Part shown: piece by piece, positions 9,678 through 20,770 of the stretch
Position numbering within the stretch: position 1 is the stretch's first letter
How the letters are laid out: every line of letters begins with the position of its first letter
Source of the DNA: Sphingomonas zeae
Lineage (GTDB): Bacteria > Pseudomonadota > Alphaproteobacteria > Sphingomonadales > Sphingomonadaceae
NCBI RefSeq assembly: GCF_014197135.1
Contig: NZ_JACIFA010000004.1
Span: forward strand, 62,001-126,000
Direction: 5' to 3'
DNA length: 64,000 bases
The notes under the pieces: model-generated
Seen by the model: only the letters and a program-made list of their open reading frames with translations
Databases searched by the model: none
What the model was told of the DNA's origin: nothing
Program-made: the position numbers and the translations under genes

Positions 9678-9932
9678 ATGGCTGACGGTTATCGATCCGG
9701 TGGCACACCGGGAGGCAAATGGGGTTGCGGGGTGGCGGCGCTGGTTGGTTTGCCACTGCTTGGGTTCGTGATCCTATTCAGCGCGCTGGGGGACTGCGTT
9801 CCCGAAGCACCCTGCCACCACGATCTTGATTGGCTGCTTATCGCCGCCGCACTGGCGGTTGCCGCCATTGTTGGCTTCGGTAGCCGCGCCGCGATCAACG
9901 CCATCATCAGCCGTTGGCATAACGGCAGCTAA
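9678..9932 (+). CDS. Small two-helix membrane protein, function unknown
   Basis: 84 residues: a Gly-rich start (MADGYRSGGTPGGKWGCG), a membrane helix at about 17-38, a short loop with two cysteines (DCVPEAPCHHD), and a second helix at about 52-74. I recall similar short proteins in sphingomonad genomes but know no function. It stands alone between the AT-rich lipoprotein gene and the converging dehydrogenase gene. Composition is closer to the genome norm than that of the lipoprotein. Being small and hydrophobic, it could belong to a membrane complex, but nothing shows a partner. Confidence 0.7.
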   Translation: MADGYRSGGTPGGKWGCGVAALVGLPLLGFVILFSALGDCVPEAPCHHDLDWLLIAAALAVAAIVGFGSRAAINAIISRWHNGS

Positions 9933-9977
9933 CCACCAATTCCTGTCATCCATTTGTAGGGTGGGACAGGCTAACGG

Positions 9978-11255
9978 TCATCCGAACCGGGCCAAGCCGA
10001 ACGGCGTCATCGGCACCGCCGTCTCGCCTCCATGCAGCATCCCCGCCACCAACTCCCCCGTAATCGGTGCGAGCGTCAGGCCCAGATGGTTGTGGCCGAA
10101 AGCATAGGAGACCCCCCGCGTCCCCGGCACTCGCCCGATCGCGGGCAGATAATCCGGCAGGGTCGGCCGCGCGCCCATCCAGGGTTCGGCGTCCTTCCCG
10201 ATGGGCAGGCCCAGCGCGGCGATGTGGTGGCGCAGGCGATTCCATTTGGCGGGGTCGGGTCTGGCTTCGGCGCGGGCGAACTCGACGATGCTGGCGGCGC
10301 GTAAGCCCCCGGCAAAGCGGGTGACGATCATCGAGCGGTCCTCGAACACCACCGGCGGCAGGTCGGCGGGCCAGTCGACGTCGGGGCCGGTCTGGAGATG
10401 ATAGCCGCGCTCGGCGATAATCGGGGCCTTCAGGCCGAAGGGGCGGAGCAGCGCCGCGCTCGCCACGCCCGCCGTCACGACGATCTGGTCGGCGGTCAGG
10501 CGGCGGTCGTCGGTCAGGCGGACCTCTCCGTCGCCGACCGCCTCGACCCGCGCGACGATGCGGGTGCCGCCGTCTGCCAGAAAACGCGCCGTCGTCGTTT
10601 CCGCCAGTCGCGTCGGGTCGGCGATCTGGCCGCTGCCCTCGAAGCGGATGCCACCCGCGATAGGGCTGCGGACGCGGGTCCGCCAGTCGTCCAGTTCCAC
10701 TTCGGTCAGCGGGCGGAAGCGCGCGGTGCCGGTATCGGCAGCCTGCCAGTTCGCCAGCCCGTGCGCGGCGCTCTCGGCCGTTTCCCACAGCACGATGTGG
10801 CCGTCGGGACGCAGCAGATCGGGCGCGCCCAAGGCCGTGACGTGCCGCTGCCACGCGGGCATGGCCTGGGCGAGCAGGCCCGCCAATGCCTCATGCGCCC
10901 GCTCGTACCGAGCAGGGCGGGCAGCCTTCAGCAGGCGGAGCGAGAAGGGCAGCCAGGTCGCGATCTCGCGCGGGGGCAAGGCCAGCGCGCCGCCGCGAAA
11001 GAACAGCCGCTTGGCAAAGCAGCGCACCATCGCGGGCGAGGCGATCGGCTCGGCCTGTTCGGTGGCGATATGGCCCGCATTGCCCCAGGAGGCGGCGCGC
11101 GGGGTGTCCTCCGCCTCGATCAGCGTGACGGTCCAACCCGCGCGTTGCAGGACAAGCGCGGTCGTCGTGCCGATGACGCCGCCCCCCACGACAATGGCGC
11201 TGCGACGATCCGAGGGGCTGGCGTGATTTTCCGGCTTGGGCATGAGCCTCGTCAT
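9978..11255 (-). CDS. FAD-dependent D-amino acid (probably D-hydroxyproline) dehydrogenase
   Basis: DadA-like oxidoreductase that oxidises a D-amino acid to the imino acid and passes electrons to the respiratory chain. The 425 residues open with the FAD fold IVVGGGVIGTTTALVLQRAG (Gly24-Gly29); the FAD C-terminal block is AFGHNHLGLTLAPITGELVAGM. It is divergent from a 4-hydroxyproline 2-epimerase with 33 bp between the starts. By analogy with known hydroxyproline pathways, the likely substrate is cis-4-hydroxy-D-proline, giving pyrroline-4-hydroxy-2-carboxylate. General D-amino acid use is the alternative. The palindrome CGTATACG begins three bases upstream of its ATG. Confidence 0.88.
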   Translation of the reverse strand: MTRLMPKPENHASPSDRRSAIVVGGGVIGTTTALVLQRAGWTVTLIEAEDTPRAASWGNAGHIATEQAEPIASPAMVRCFAKRLFFRGGALALPPREIATWLPFSLRLLKAARPARYERAHEALAGLLAQAMPAWQRHVTALGAPDLLRPDGHIVLWETAESAAHGLANWQAADTGTARFRPLTEVELDDWRTRVRSPIAGGIRFEGSGQIADPTRLAETTTARFLADGGTRIVARVEAVGDGEVRLTDDRRLTADQIVVTAGVASAALLRPFGLKAPIIAERGYHLQTGPDVDWPADLPPVVFEDRSMIVTRFAGGLRAASIVEFARAEARPDPAKWNRLRHHIAALGLPIGKDAEPWMGARPTLPDYLPAIGRVPGTRGVSYAFGHNHLGLTLAPITGELVAGMLHGGETAVPMTPFGLARFG

Positions 11256-11256
11256 A

Positions 11257-11266
11257 TCGTATACGG
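11257..11266. promoter_or_regulatory. Candidate operator TCGTATACGG between dehydrogenase and epimerase
   Basis: The perfect 8-bp palindrome CGTATACG (11258-11265) lies in the 33-bp divergent spacer. The core GTATAC fits the GTM-N(0-1)-KAC pattern known for FCD-type GntR regulators. The same ten bases occur upstream of the M24 peptidase at 13759-13768. No regulator gene is visible in the window. Confidence 0.5.
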
Positions 11267-11288
11267 ATTTTACAGCAAGGGAATCCCG

Positions 11289-12302
11289 ATGACGTCACCC
11301 ACGATCCGCCATACCTTTTTCTGCATCGACGGCCATACGGCGGGCAATCCCGTCCGGCTGGTGGCGGGCGGTGCGCCGCTGCTGCGCGGGTCCAGCATGG
11401 CCGAGCGGCGGCTGGATTTCCTAGATCGGTTCGACTGGATCCGCACCGGCCTGTGCTTCGAGCCGCGCGGGCATGACATGATGTCGGGCGGCTTCCTCTA
11501 TCCGCCGTGCGAACCGGACAGCGATGCCGCGATCCTGTTCATCGAGACGAGCGGCTGCCTGCCCATGTGCGGGCATGGCACGATCGGGATGATCACCTTC
11601 GGCTTGGAAAACGGCCTCATCACCCCGCGCGAACCCGGAAAGCTGAAGGTCGAGGTGCCCGCGGGCACCATCCATATCGAATATGAGAAGGACGGCGCCA
11701 AGGTCACGGCGGTCCGCATCCGCAACGTGCCCGCCTATCTGGCGGCCGAGGGGATCCAGATCGACGTGCCGGGCTTCGGCCCGCTGACGCTGGATGTCGC
11801 TTATGGTGGCAATTACTACGCGATCATCGAGCCGCAGGGGGCCTATACCGGGCTGAACGATCTGGGCGCGTCGAAGCTGGTCGAACTCAGCCGCACGATC
11901 CGCGAACTGGTGCGCAAAAAGTTCGAGCCGGTTCATCCGCTGGAACCCTCGATCCGGGGGGTCAGCCATGTGCTCTGGGCCGACAAGCCCTCGGGGGAGG
12001 ATGCGGACGGGCGCAACGCGGTCTTCTATGGCGAGCGCGCGATCGACCGTTCCCCATGCGGCACCGGCACCTCGGCGCGACTCGCCCATCTGGCGGCGAA
12101 GGGGCGCTTGAGCGTCGGCGACTGCTTCGTCCACGAAAGCTATATCCGCAGCCGCTTCATCGGCCGGGTCGAGGCCGAAACGGAGCTGGGCGGCCAGGCG
12201 GCGATCGTGCCCTCGATCCAGGGCTCGGCGATCGCGACGGGCTACAACACGATCTGGATCGACCGCGAGGACCCGTTCTGGGCGGGGTTCACGGTGGTGT
12301 GA
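11289..12302 (+). CDS. 4-hydroxyproline 2-epimerase (proline racemase family)
   Basis: Cofactor-free epimerase interconverting trans-4-hydroxy-L-proline and cis-4-hydroxy-D-proline, the first step of hydroxyproline breakdown. The 337-residue protein has both catalytic cysteines: Cys94 in PMCGHGTIG and Cys257 in DRSPCGTGT. Two cysteines separate racemases and epimerases from the hydroxyproline dehydratases, where one is Thr. Proline racemase is the alternative, but the divergent D-amino acid dehydrogenase favours hydroxyproline. Start ATG 11289 has an AAGG-type ribosome site at 11277. The frame is open far upstream (from 10398), but that part is antisense to the dehydrogenase. Confidence 0.92.
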   Translation: MTSPTIRHTFFCIDGHTAGNPVRLVAGGAPLLRGSSMAERRLDFLDRFDWIRTGLCFEPRGHDMMSGGFLYPPCEPDSDAAILFIETSGCLPMCGHGTIGMITFGLENGLITPREPGKLKVEVPAGTIHIEYEKDGAKVTAVRIRNVPAYLAAEGIQIDVPGFGPLTLDVAYGGNYYAIIEPQGAYTGLNDLGASKLVELSRTIRELVRKKFEPVHPLEPSIRGVSHVLWADKPSGEDADGRNAVFYGERAIDRSPCGTGTSARLAHLAAKGRLSVGDCFVHESYIRSRFIGRVEAETELGGQAAIVPSIQGSAIATGYNTIWIDREDPFWAGFTVV

Positions 12303-12308
12303 TTCATT

Positions 12309-12509
12309 TTCACGCGAAGCCACGATGACGCGAAGATGTTTGTTCGCGCAGAGGCGCGGAGGGCGCGGAGAGACATCGCTTAAGGCAGCGAACGACATTC
12401 TCGATCCGCCGAGCTAGAAAGGCCGCTCACGCGGCAGGCACGACTTCTCTGCGTCTTCTGCGCCTCTGCGCGAACCTCCATACTTCGCGTCGTCGCGGCT
12501 TCGCGTGAA
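12309..12509. repeat. 201-bp imperfect inverted-repeat element
   Basis: Left arm 12309-12373 and right arm 12445-12509 (65 bases each) are inverted copies, matching at roughly 80 per cent with one indel. Both begin, on opposite strands, with TTCACGCGAAGCC and contain TTCGCGCAGAGGCGC. It fills the 238-bp space between two converging genes and has no reading frame of its own. It resembles a MITE-like or REP-composite element and could also act as a transcription barrier. Confidence 0.75.
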
Positions 12510-12540
12510 CCTGTTGCCCGGCTTCCGCCGGGGCGATGCT

Positions 12541-13743
12541 TCACCCCAGATCGTCGATGGCGGGCTGCGGCTGGGTGAACCAGGCAGCGCCCGTTTCGGT
12601 CACGTAGAAATGATCCTCCAGCCGCACGCCGAAGCGCTCCGGCACGACGATCATCGGCTCGTTCGAAAAGCACATGCCCGGCGTCAGCGGGGTCTTGTCG
12701 CCGCGTACCAGATAGGCGGGCTCGTGGATCGATAGGCCGATGCCGTGCCCGGTGCGGTGCGGCAGGCCGGGCAGGCGGTAATCGGGGCCAAGGCCCGCGC
12801 GTTCCAGTACCGCGCGCGCGGCGGCATCGACCACCTCGCAGGGCGCGCCCGGCCGGACGGCGGCGAAAGCCGCAGCCTGTGCTTCCTTCTCAATATCCCA
12901 GATGCGGCGCACCTCGTCGCCGACATCGCCGAACGCATAGGTGCGCGTGATGTCGCTGTGATAGCCGTCGATCAGCGTACCGGTATCGACCAGCACCACG
13001 TCGCCGTCACGCAGCACATCGTCCTGGGGCAGGCCATGCGGGAAGGCGGTCGAGCGGCCGAACTGCACCGCGCAGAAATAATTGCCGGTCGATGCGCCCA
13101 GCGCGCGGTGGGCGGCATCGATGAAACGGATCACTTCGGAGGCGCGGATGCCTTCGTGGAGGATGCGGGCGGCGCGGCGTTGGACCTCCAGCGTGATGTC
13201 CATCGCCTGTTGCATCAGCGCGATCTCGGCGAGTGATTTGATCTGGCGGCAGCCATCGACGACCGGCCCGGCATCGACCGGCGCGACGCCCGGCGCGGCG
13301 GCGCGGATACGCTCCACGAACAGGAAAGCCATGGCCGGGTCGATCGCCAGCGTTCTGGCACCCGCCGCCTTCAGTGCGTCGGCGACCAGCGCTGAGGGGC
13401 TTTCATCCTCTTCCCACAGTCGGATGTCGGTGGCGGGGATGGACAGGCTCGCCTCGAACGATCCCAGCTCGAAACCGGGGCAGATGAACACGGGCTCGCC
13501 CGCGATCGGCAGCAGCATCGCCACCAGCCGCTCGGTCGCGCCCCAGGCGACGCCGGTGAAATAGCGCAAGCTGGCGCCCGCCCCGATCAGCAGCGCGTCG
13601 GCGCCCATCTGGCCCATCAGCGCGCGGGCGCGGGTCAGCCGCTGTGCCCGTTCCTGCGCGGTGATGACCGATGCCGGATTGGCCCAGGGCGACAGGCTCG
13701 CCAGCTCGCGCTCCGCCGTCGATCCGCCGATCATTCCTGCCAT
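12541..13743 (-). CDS. M24 family metallopeptidase (Xaa-Pro aminopeptidase/dipeptidase type)
   Basis: Cytoplasmic two-metal peptidase of the pita-bread fold, likely cleaving peptides with proline or hydroxyproline in second position. Of 400 residues, about 1-165 form a creatinase N-domain and 170-400 the catalytic domain. The five metal ligands are visible in order: VLVDTGT (Asp), YHSDITRT (Asp), GHGIGLSIHE (His), SNEPMIV (Glu) and RLEDHF (Glu). It lies tail-to-tail with the epimerase and after the S10 gene on the same strand. A hairpin and the TCGTATACGG site lie between it and the S10 gene, so it probably has its own promoter under the cluster's regulator. Confidence 0.92.
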   Translation of the reverse strand: MAGMIGGSTAERELASLSPWANPASVITAQERAQRLTRARALMGQMGADALLIGAGASLRYFTGVAWGATERLVAMLLPIAGEPVFICPGFELGSFEASLSIPATDIRLWEEDESPSALVADALKAAGARTLAIDPAMAFLFVERIRAAAPGVAPVDAGPVVDGCRQIKSLAEIALMQQAMDITLEVQRRAARILHEGIRASEVIRFIDAAHRALGASTGNYFCAVQFGRSTAFPHGLPQDDVLRDGDVVLVDTGTLIDGYHSDITRTYAFGDVGDEVRRIWDIEKEAQAAAFAAVRPGAPCEVVDAAARAVLERAGLGPDYRLPGLPHRTGHGIGLSIHEPAYLVRGDKTPLTPGMCFSNEPMIVVPERFGVRLEDHFYVTETGAAWFTQPQPAIDDLG

Positions 13744-13758
13744 GCCCTATGCTCCGTT

Positions 13759-13768
13759 TCGTATACGG
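13759..13768. promoter_or_regulatory. Second TCGTATACGG site, upstream of the M24 peptidase
   Basis: The same ten bases as at 11257-11266, again centred on palindrome CGTATACG (13760-13767), lie 16-25 bases upstream of the M24 start codon, where a repressor could cover the promoter. An exact decamer in two control regions of one putative pathway is the support. No binding data exist here. Confidence 0.5.
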
Positions 13769-13788
13769 TTCGGCCTGTAGCGCGCGTT

Positions 13789-13818
13789 GGAGCGCCGCAC
13801 CAGCCGGTGTGGCGCTCC
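13789..13818 (-). terminator. 13-bp hairpin after the S10 peptidase gene
   Basis: GGAGCGCCGCACC (13789-13801) pairs with GGTGTGGCGCTCC (13806-13818) with one mismatch and a four-base loop. It begins 8 bases past the S10 stop. No U tract follows on the minus strand, so it may protect an RNA end or act with Rho rather than as an intrinsic terminator. Confidence 0.5.
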
Positions 13819-13825
13819 GTTGCGC

Positions 13826-15334
13826 TTACCCCCCGTACATCGCCATCGCATCGCGCCGGAACGCCGCGCCGCTGTCGGTGCGGCTGTAGAACATGTGCCC
13901 GCCCGGATAGACGTTCAGATGCACCCGCTGCGCCACCCCGTAACTCGGCATCTGGTCGACGATCAGCCGTGAGGCGAAATAGGGGCAGGACAGGTCGTCC
14001 CAGCCATGCACGATCATCACCTTCATCTTGGGATCGTTGGCGATCGCCTTGCGCAGGTCGGTGACGGGGGTGTCGTCGGGCTTGCCGCGATCCCAGGCGC
14101 TGTTCACCTCATAGGACAGCGCATGATAGCGGGCGTCGGTCTTCCATCCCACTTCGCGCGTCACGAAATCGACCATCGCGCTGGTCGTCGGAGCGATCAG
14201 CGAGTCGAGCAGCGGATCGTTCGACCGCTGCTGCGACGACCAGGGGAAGGGGTCGAAGGCGGTGACGTTCGAGTCATAGATGCTGCCGATCGTCGCATCG
14301 TTGCGGTGGATTTCGCGCAGATAGGTGCGGGTATCGATCCGGCCGCCCAGCCTGCGGACCAGCGCCGGGTCCAGCCCGGTCAGCTCGGTCACACGGCTGA
14401 CCATCCTGTCGACGGCTTGCGTGTCCGAGCGCCCGCGCATCAGGTCGCGCAGGTAATCGCCGCGCGCATAGGCCTCGACCCCCGCCATCGCTTCCGGGGT
14501 CAGCTTGCCCTGCCGCTCCAGCTGCGCGGCGGCCATCGAGGGCAGGTCGATCATCCACGGCAAGGGCGACAGCGCGGTGGCATCGTCGCCAGAAGCGGGA
14601 TCGAGATAGGGCGACACCATCACCAGCCCATTGACCCCGACGCCGATCTGCGACTGAAGCTCATAGGCGATGCGCGGCGCCCGGTAGCCACCATAGCTTT
14701 CGCCCATAATGTACTTGGGCGAGCGCAACCGCCCTTCCTTGACCAGCCAGTCATAGACGACCTTCGACAGATATTTGATATCCGGGTCGTTGGCGTAGAA
14801 GGCCTTCTTGGTCTCCGCCTCGTCGACCAGGCTGCGGCTGAAGCCGGTGCCGATGGGATCGATGAAGACCAGGTCGGTGAAGTCCAGCCAGCTGTTCGGG
14901 TTGTCGGTCGTCACCGGCGCGTCGGAGGGGGCGTCGCCCTGCGCACCGAACGGCACGCGCTTCGGGCCGACTGCGCCCATGTTCAGATAGACCGAGGCCG
15001 CGCCAGGCCCGCCGTTGAACGCGAAAGTAACGGGCCGCCGTGCATCGCCGCCGGGCACGGTATAGGCAGTATAGACGACCTGCCCGATTTCCTTGCCCTT
15101 GTCGTCGCGCACCGCGATCTTGCCCACCGTCGCCTTGTAATTGACGACCCGGCCGCCGATCCGCGCGCTCTGGCTGATCGTCTTGTCGGCGGGGAGCGGC
15201 GGGCGCTTGCTGTCGTCGTCCTTGGTCTCGGTGGTGGTCTTGGTTTCGGTCTTCTCGGCCTTTTGCGCGAAGGCGGGAGTGGCGGCGCTGCTGGCCAGCA
15301 GCAACAGGGCGGTCAGGTGCAAGGTCTTCGACAC
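13826..15334 (-). CDS. Exported serine carboxypeptidase, family S10
   Basis: Alpha/beta-hydrolase carboxypeptidase removing C-terminal residues from peptides, acting in the periplasm or outside. The 502 residues start with a signal peptide ([23 protein letters not shown]), then a Lys/Thr/Glu-rich stretch to about residue 45. The catalytic serine is Ser213 in GESYGGYR; the Asp lies in HGWDDLSCP and the His in YPGGHMFY. The oxyanion block NGGPGAAS (108-115) is also present. It probably feeds peptides to the downstream M24 peptidase. Its 5' end is divergent from uvrA. Confidence 0.93.
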   Translation of the reverse strand: MSKTLHLTALLLLASSAATPAFAQKAEKTETKTTTETKDDDSKRPPLPADKTISQSARIGGRVVNYKATVGKIAVRDDKGKEIGQVVYTAYTVPGGDARRPVTFAFNGGPGAASVYLNMGAVGPKRVPFGAQGDAPSDAPVTTDNPNSWLDFTDLVFIDPIGTGFSRSLVDEAETKKAFYANDPDIKYLSKVVYDWLVKEGRLRSPKYIMGESYGGYRAPRIAYELQSQIGVGVNGLVMVSPYLDPASGDDATALSPLPWMIDLPSMAAAQLERQGKLTPEAMAGVEAYARGDYLRDLMRGRSDTQAVDRMVSRVTELTGLDPALVRRLGGRIDTRTYLREIHRNDATIGSIYDSNVTAFDPFPWSSQQRSNDPLLDSLIAPTTSAMVDFVTREVGWKTDARYHALSYEVNSAWDRGKPDDTPVTDLRKAIANDPKMKVMIVHGWDDLSCPYFASRLIVDQMPSYGVAQRVHLNVYPGGHMFYSRTDSGAAFRRDAMAMYGG

Positions 15335-15483
15335 GTTGGAAACTACTCCCCCTCGAACGGCGATCGGAAGGGATCATGCGCCGGACTTTCGCGTTCCCGC
15401 AAGCCCGCCCCTCTCGAAACCAGCCGTCCCGCTTCCTATCTCGCCTCTGGCATTCCTCCCGGAACAGAAGTAGAACCTGCCTC

Positions 15484-18384
<2,901 letters not shown>

Positions 18385-18778
18385 CGATCCTCCCCGGTAT
18401 GGGGAGGGGCTTCGCGCACGCTATCGAGTTCGGCCGTGCGGCGCGCGATCAGCGGCATCGAGCCTGTCGCGCCAGCTTCAGGCCGAACAGGGCAAAGGCG
18501 CGGACGTGGCGCGGTTGCGGCACCGCCACCTCGATGCTGGCTGCGTGCAGCGCCGCCAACAATAAGGACCCGATGAAAAAGGCCGGCTGCAATTCTGCCC
18601 AGCCGCTTGCCCTTGCGGAACCGGATGAACCCGATCGGACAGCCGGCCGCCGGCCCAAGTGGCCGTCCCCGGCCTGGCACCGCATCCGACACGGCAATCC
18701 ATCTTACGCCACATCGATCAGACGAAGCCGAACGGGGGTGGGGATCGGGGCGCGGTCGACTGCCGGCCCCATTGGCCG
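18385..18778. other. 394-bp intergenic stretch after uvrA
   Basis: It starts with the palindrome CCTCCCC-GGTAT-GGGGAGG (18389-18407), five bases past the uvrA stop and probably its terminator. The remainder up to the converging lyase gene holds no frame I trust. A minus-strand frame at 18449-18697 (82 codons) encodes one hydrophobic run ([19 protein letters not shown]) and could be a small or decayed gene, but it has no ribosome site or family match. Confidence 0.5.
18389..18407 (+). terminator. CCTCCCC/GGGGAGG hairpin after uvrA
   Basis: Seven-base perfect arms (18389-18395 and 18401-18407) with loop GGTAT. Same core as the hairpin after phzF. No U tract follows, so its efficiency as a terminator is uncertain. 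Confidence 0.5.
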
Positions 18779-19993
18779 TCACGCCGCGTGCGACAGCGTA
18801 TCCAACTCCGCATCGAGCGCCGCGCCCAGGTCGGTCCAGATATCCCGAACGTCCTCCAGCCCGACCGACAGCCGCACCAGATCGGGCATGATCCCGTGCG
18901 CGATCAACTGTTCGACGGGATAGGTGGAATGGGTCATGCTCGCGGGATGCTGGATCAGCGTTTCGGCATCGCCCAACGACACGGCGCGCTGGATCAGCTT
19001 GAGCCGGTTCATCACCCGCTTGCCCGCCTCATACCCGCCGCGCACCTGGAACGCGATCATGCCGCCGGGCAGCGCCATCTGGCGCTGGGCGAGGTCATGC
19101 TGGGCAAAGCTTTCCAGCCCCGGATAATGGACCGCATGCACCGCCGGATGCGCCTGAAGCCGCTCGGCGACGACGTGCGCCGAGGCGGCATGACGCTGGA
19201 CGCGCAATTCCAGCGTCTTCAGCCCGCGCAGGATCAGCATGGCGTTGAAGGGGGACAGCACCGCACCGGTCATGTCCTTCACGCCGAACAGCCGGATCTG
19301 CTGGATGTCCGCCGCGCGGCCCAGCACCATGCCAGCGACCAGATCGCCATGCCCGCCCAGATATTTGGTGGCCGAATGGACGACGAGGTCCGCGCCCAGC
19401 GCGATCGGGCGGGTGATGACCGGCGTGGCATAGGTGTTGTCGACCACGCTCCACGCGCCGTGTGCCTTGGCGAGCGCGCAGACGGCCTGGATGTCGACCA
19501 GCCGCATGTTGGGATTGGCGGGCGTCTCGAAATAGACGAGCCTGGTGTCCGGCCCGAACGCCGCCTCGACCGACGCAAGGTCGGTCATGTCGACATGGGT
19601 GACGCGGATGCCGAACCGGCCCAGCCCGTGCTGCATGAAGGCGAAGGTGCAGCCATAGAGCGTCATGTCGGTCAGGATCTCGTCGCCGGGGCGCAGCAGC
19701 GTCCAGAGCGTAGCCGTGATCGCGCCCATCCCCGATGCCGTCCCCAGCGCCGCCTCGGCCCCCTCCAGATGCGCGATACGTCGCTCCAGCAGGTCGAGCG
19801 TCGGGTTGGAGATGCGGCTATAGACATGGCCCGGCTGCTCGCCGGAGAAGCGCGCCGCGCCGTCCTCCGCACTTTCGAACGCGAAGGTGGAGGTCAGGTG
19901 CAGCGGCGGGGTCAGTGCGCCCTCATGATCCTGGGGATCATAGCCATGATGGATAGCGGCGGTGGCGAAACCGAAGGGGGCGGGGGTCGACAT
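18779..19993 (-). CDS. megL: Methionine gamma-lyase
   Basis: PLP enzyme of the Cys/Met metabolism family that splits methionine to methanethiol, 2-oxobutyrate and ammonia. It has 404 residues. The PLP lysine is Lys210 in [13 protein letters not shown], and the phosphate-binding segment is [22 protein letters not shown] carries Cys115, equivalent to the Cys116 typical of methionine gamma-lyases, where cystathionine lyases usually differ. That and the divergent Lrp-type regulator, an arrangement known for mdeA/mdeR of Pseudomonas putida, favour this name. Cystathionine gamma-lyase or O-acetylhomoserine sulfhydrylase remain possible. Confidence 0.85.
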   Translation of the reverse strand: MSTPAPFGFATAAIHHGYDPQDHEGALTPPLHLTSTFAFESAEDGAARFSGEQPGHVYSRISNPTLDLLERRIAHLEGAEAALGTASGMGAITATLWTLLRPGDEILTDMTLYGCTFAFMQHGLGRFGIRVTHVDMTDLASVEAAFGPDTRLVYFETPANPNMRLVDIQAVCALAKAHGAWSVVDNTYATPVITRPIALGADLVVHSATKYLGGHGDLVAGMVLGRAADIQQIRLFGVKDMTGAVLSPFNAMLILRGLKTLELRVQRHAASAHVVAERLQAHPAVHAVHYPGLESFAQHDLAQRQMALPGGMIAFQVRGGYEAGKRVMNRLKLIQRAVSLGDAETLIQHPASMTHSTYPVEQLIAHGIMPDLVRLSVGLEDVRDIWTDLGAALDAELDTLSHAA

Positions 19994-20106
19994 GGCAGGC
20001 GGCTTTCTTTGCGTGATGCCGCCATTCTAAGCCGGAATTTACTCGCTGAAATTGCGTTGTTTGCCAAACATGGATGCTGGATTGGCAGAATCTGCTAACA
20101 AAGGGT

Positions 20107-20562
20107 ATGGACACCAAGGATCGTCAGATCGTCCGCCTGCTCCAGCAGGACGGCCGCCTCACCAATCAGGACCTGGCCGAGCGCGTCGGGCTGTCACCAT
20201 CACCCTGTCTGCGTCGGGTGCGGCTGCTTGAACAGGCGGGCGTGATTCAGGGCTATGGCGCGATCGTCGACCAGCAACGCTACGGCCTGCCCGTGACGGC
20301 CTTTATCCGGGTGCGGCTGGAGCGTCATGCCCGCGACCTGGTCCAGCAATTCGAGGAGGCGATCCGCCAGTTGGACGAGGTGATGGACTGTCACCTCTTG
20401 ACCGGGGACGCCGACTATCTGTTGCGCGTCATCGTCGCCGATCTGGAATCCTATGAGCGGTTCATTCGGCGCAAGATGCACGCCATTGCCGGTATCGCCA
20501 GCCTGGACACGACCTTCGCTTATGGCGTGGTGAAGAGCAGCCGGACCTTTCCGGCCGACTGA
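20107..20562 (+). CDS. Lrp/AsnC family transcriptional regulator
   Basis: 151-residue regulator: an N-terminal winged helix-turn-helix (about 1-60; DRQIVRLLQQDGRLTNQDLAERVGLSPSPCLRRV) and a C-terminal RAM ligand-binding domain (about 65-150; VMDCHLLTGDADYLLRVIV). It is divergent from the methionine gamma-lyase gene with 113 bp between the starts, so it probably controls that gene in response to methionine or a related amino acid, as MdeR does. Start ATG 20107; the AAAGGG at 20100-20105 is unusually close, so an upstream non-ATG start cannot be excluded. Confidence 0.92.
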   Translation: MDTKDRQIVRLLQQDGRLTNQDLAERVGLSPSPCLRRVRLLEQAGVIQGYGAIVDQQRYGLPVTAFIRVRLERHARDLVQQFEEAIRQLDEVMDCHLLTGDADYLLRVIVADLESYERFIRRKMHAIAGIASLDTTFAYGVVKSSRTFPAD

Positions 20563-20594
20563 CCCCTTCGATCATCCACCTGCTGCGGCCGCCT

Positions 20595-20677
20595 CCCCGG
20601 CGAAGGCCGGGGTCCAGCTGCGGCACAATGGGAGGCACTTACTGCCTTCACCCCAACTGGATGCCGGCCTCCGCCGG
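20595..20677. repeat. Pair of CCGGC/GCCGG palindromic repeats in inverted orientation
   Basis: Copy 1 (20595-20612) is CCCCGGC-GAAG-GCCGGGG followed by TCCA. Copy 2 (20664-20677) is CCGGC-CTCC-GCCGG preceded by TGGA, so it is copy 1 inverted and diverged. They lie between the converging Lrp gene and rne. Related copies occur at 23605, 56282 and 56384. The rest of the 208-bp spacer has no gene. Confidence 0.65.
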
Positions 20678-20716
20678 GATGGCGCATAGTGGGGTGGGAA
20701 GCCCCTCCAACGAAAA

Positions 20717-20747
20717 ACGCCCTCCTTCCGCTGGGGAAGGAGGGCGT
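20717..20747 (-). terminator. Rho-independent terminator of rne
   Basis: Perfect 13-bp stem ACGCCCTCCTTCC (20717-20729) with GGAAGGAGGGCGT (20735-20747) and a five-base loop. Read on the minus strand the stem is followed by TTTTTC. It lies 24 bases past the rne stop. Confidence 0.85.
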
Positions 20748-20770
20748 CTTGTCAGCCGTTGTTCGGGCGA

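Noticed and set aside
12421..12511. Possible short gene inside the 201-bp inverted-repeat element
   Set aside because: All frames there are short, without ribosome sites, and explained by the repeat.
18449..18697. 82-codon minus-strand frame with a hydrophobic stretch
   Set aside because: It has no ribosome site and no family resemblance, and overlaps other equally open frames. Kept only as a remark in the gap entry.
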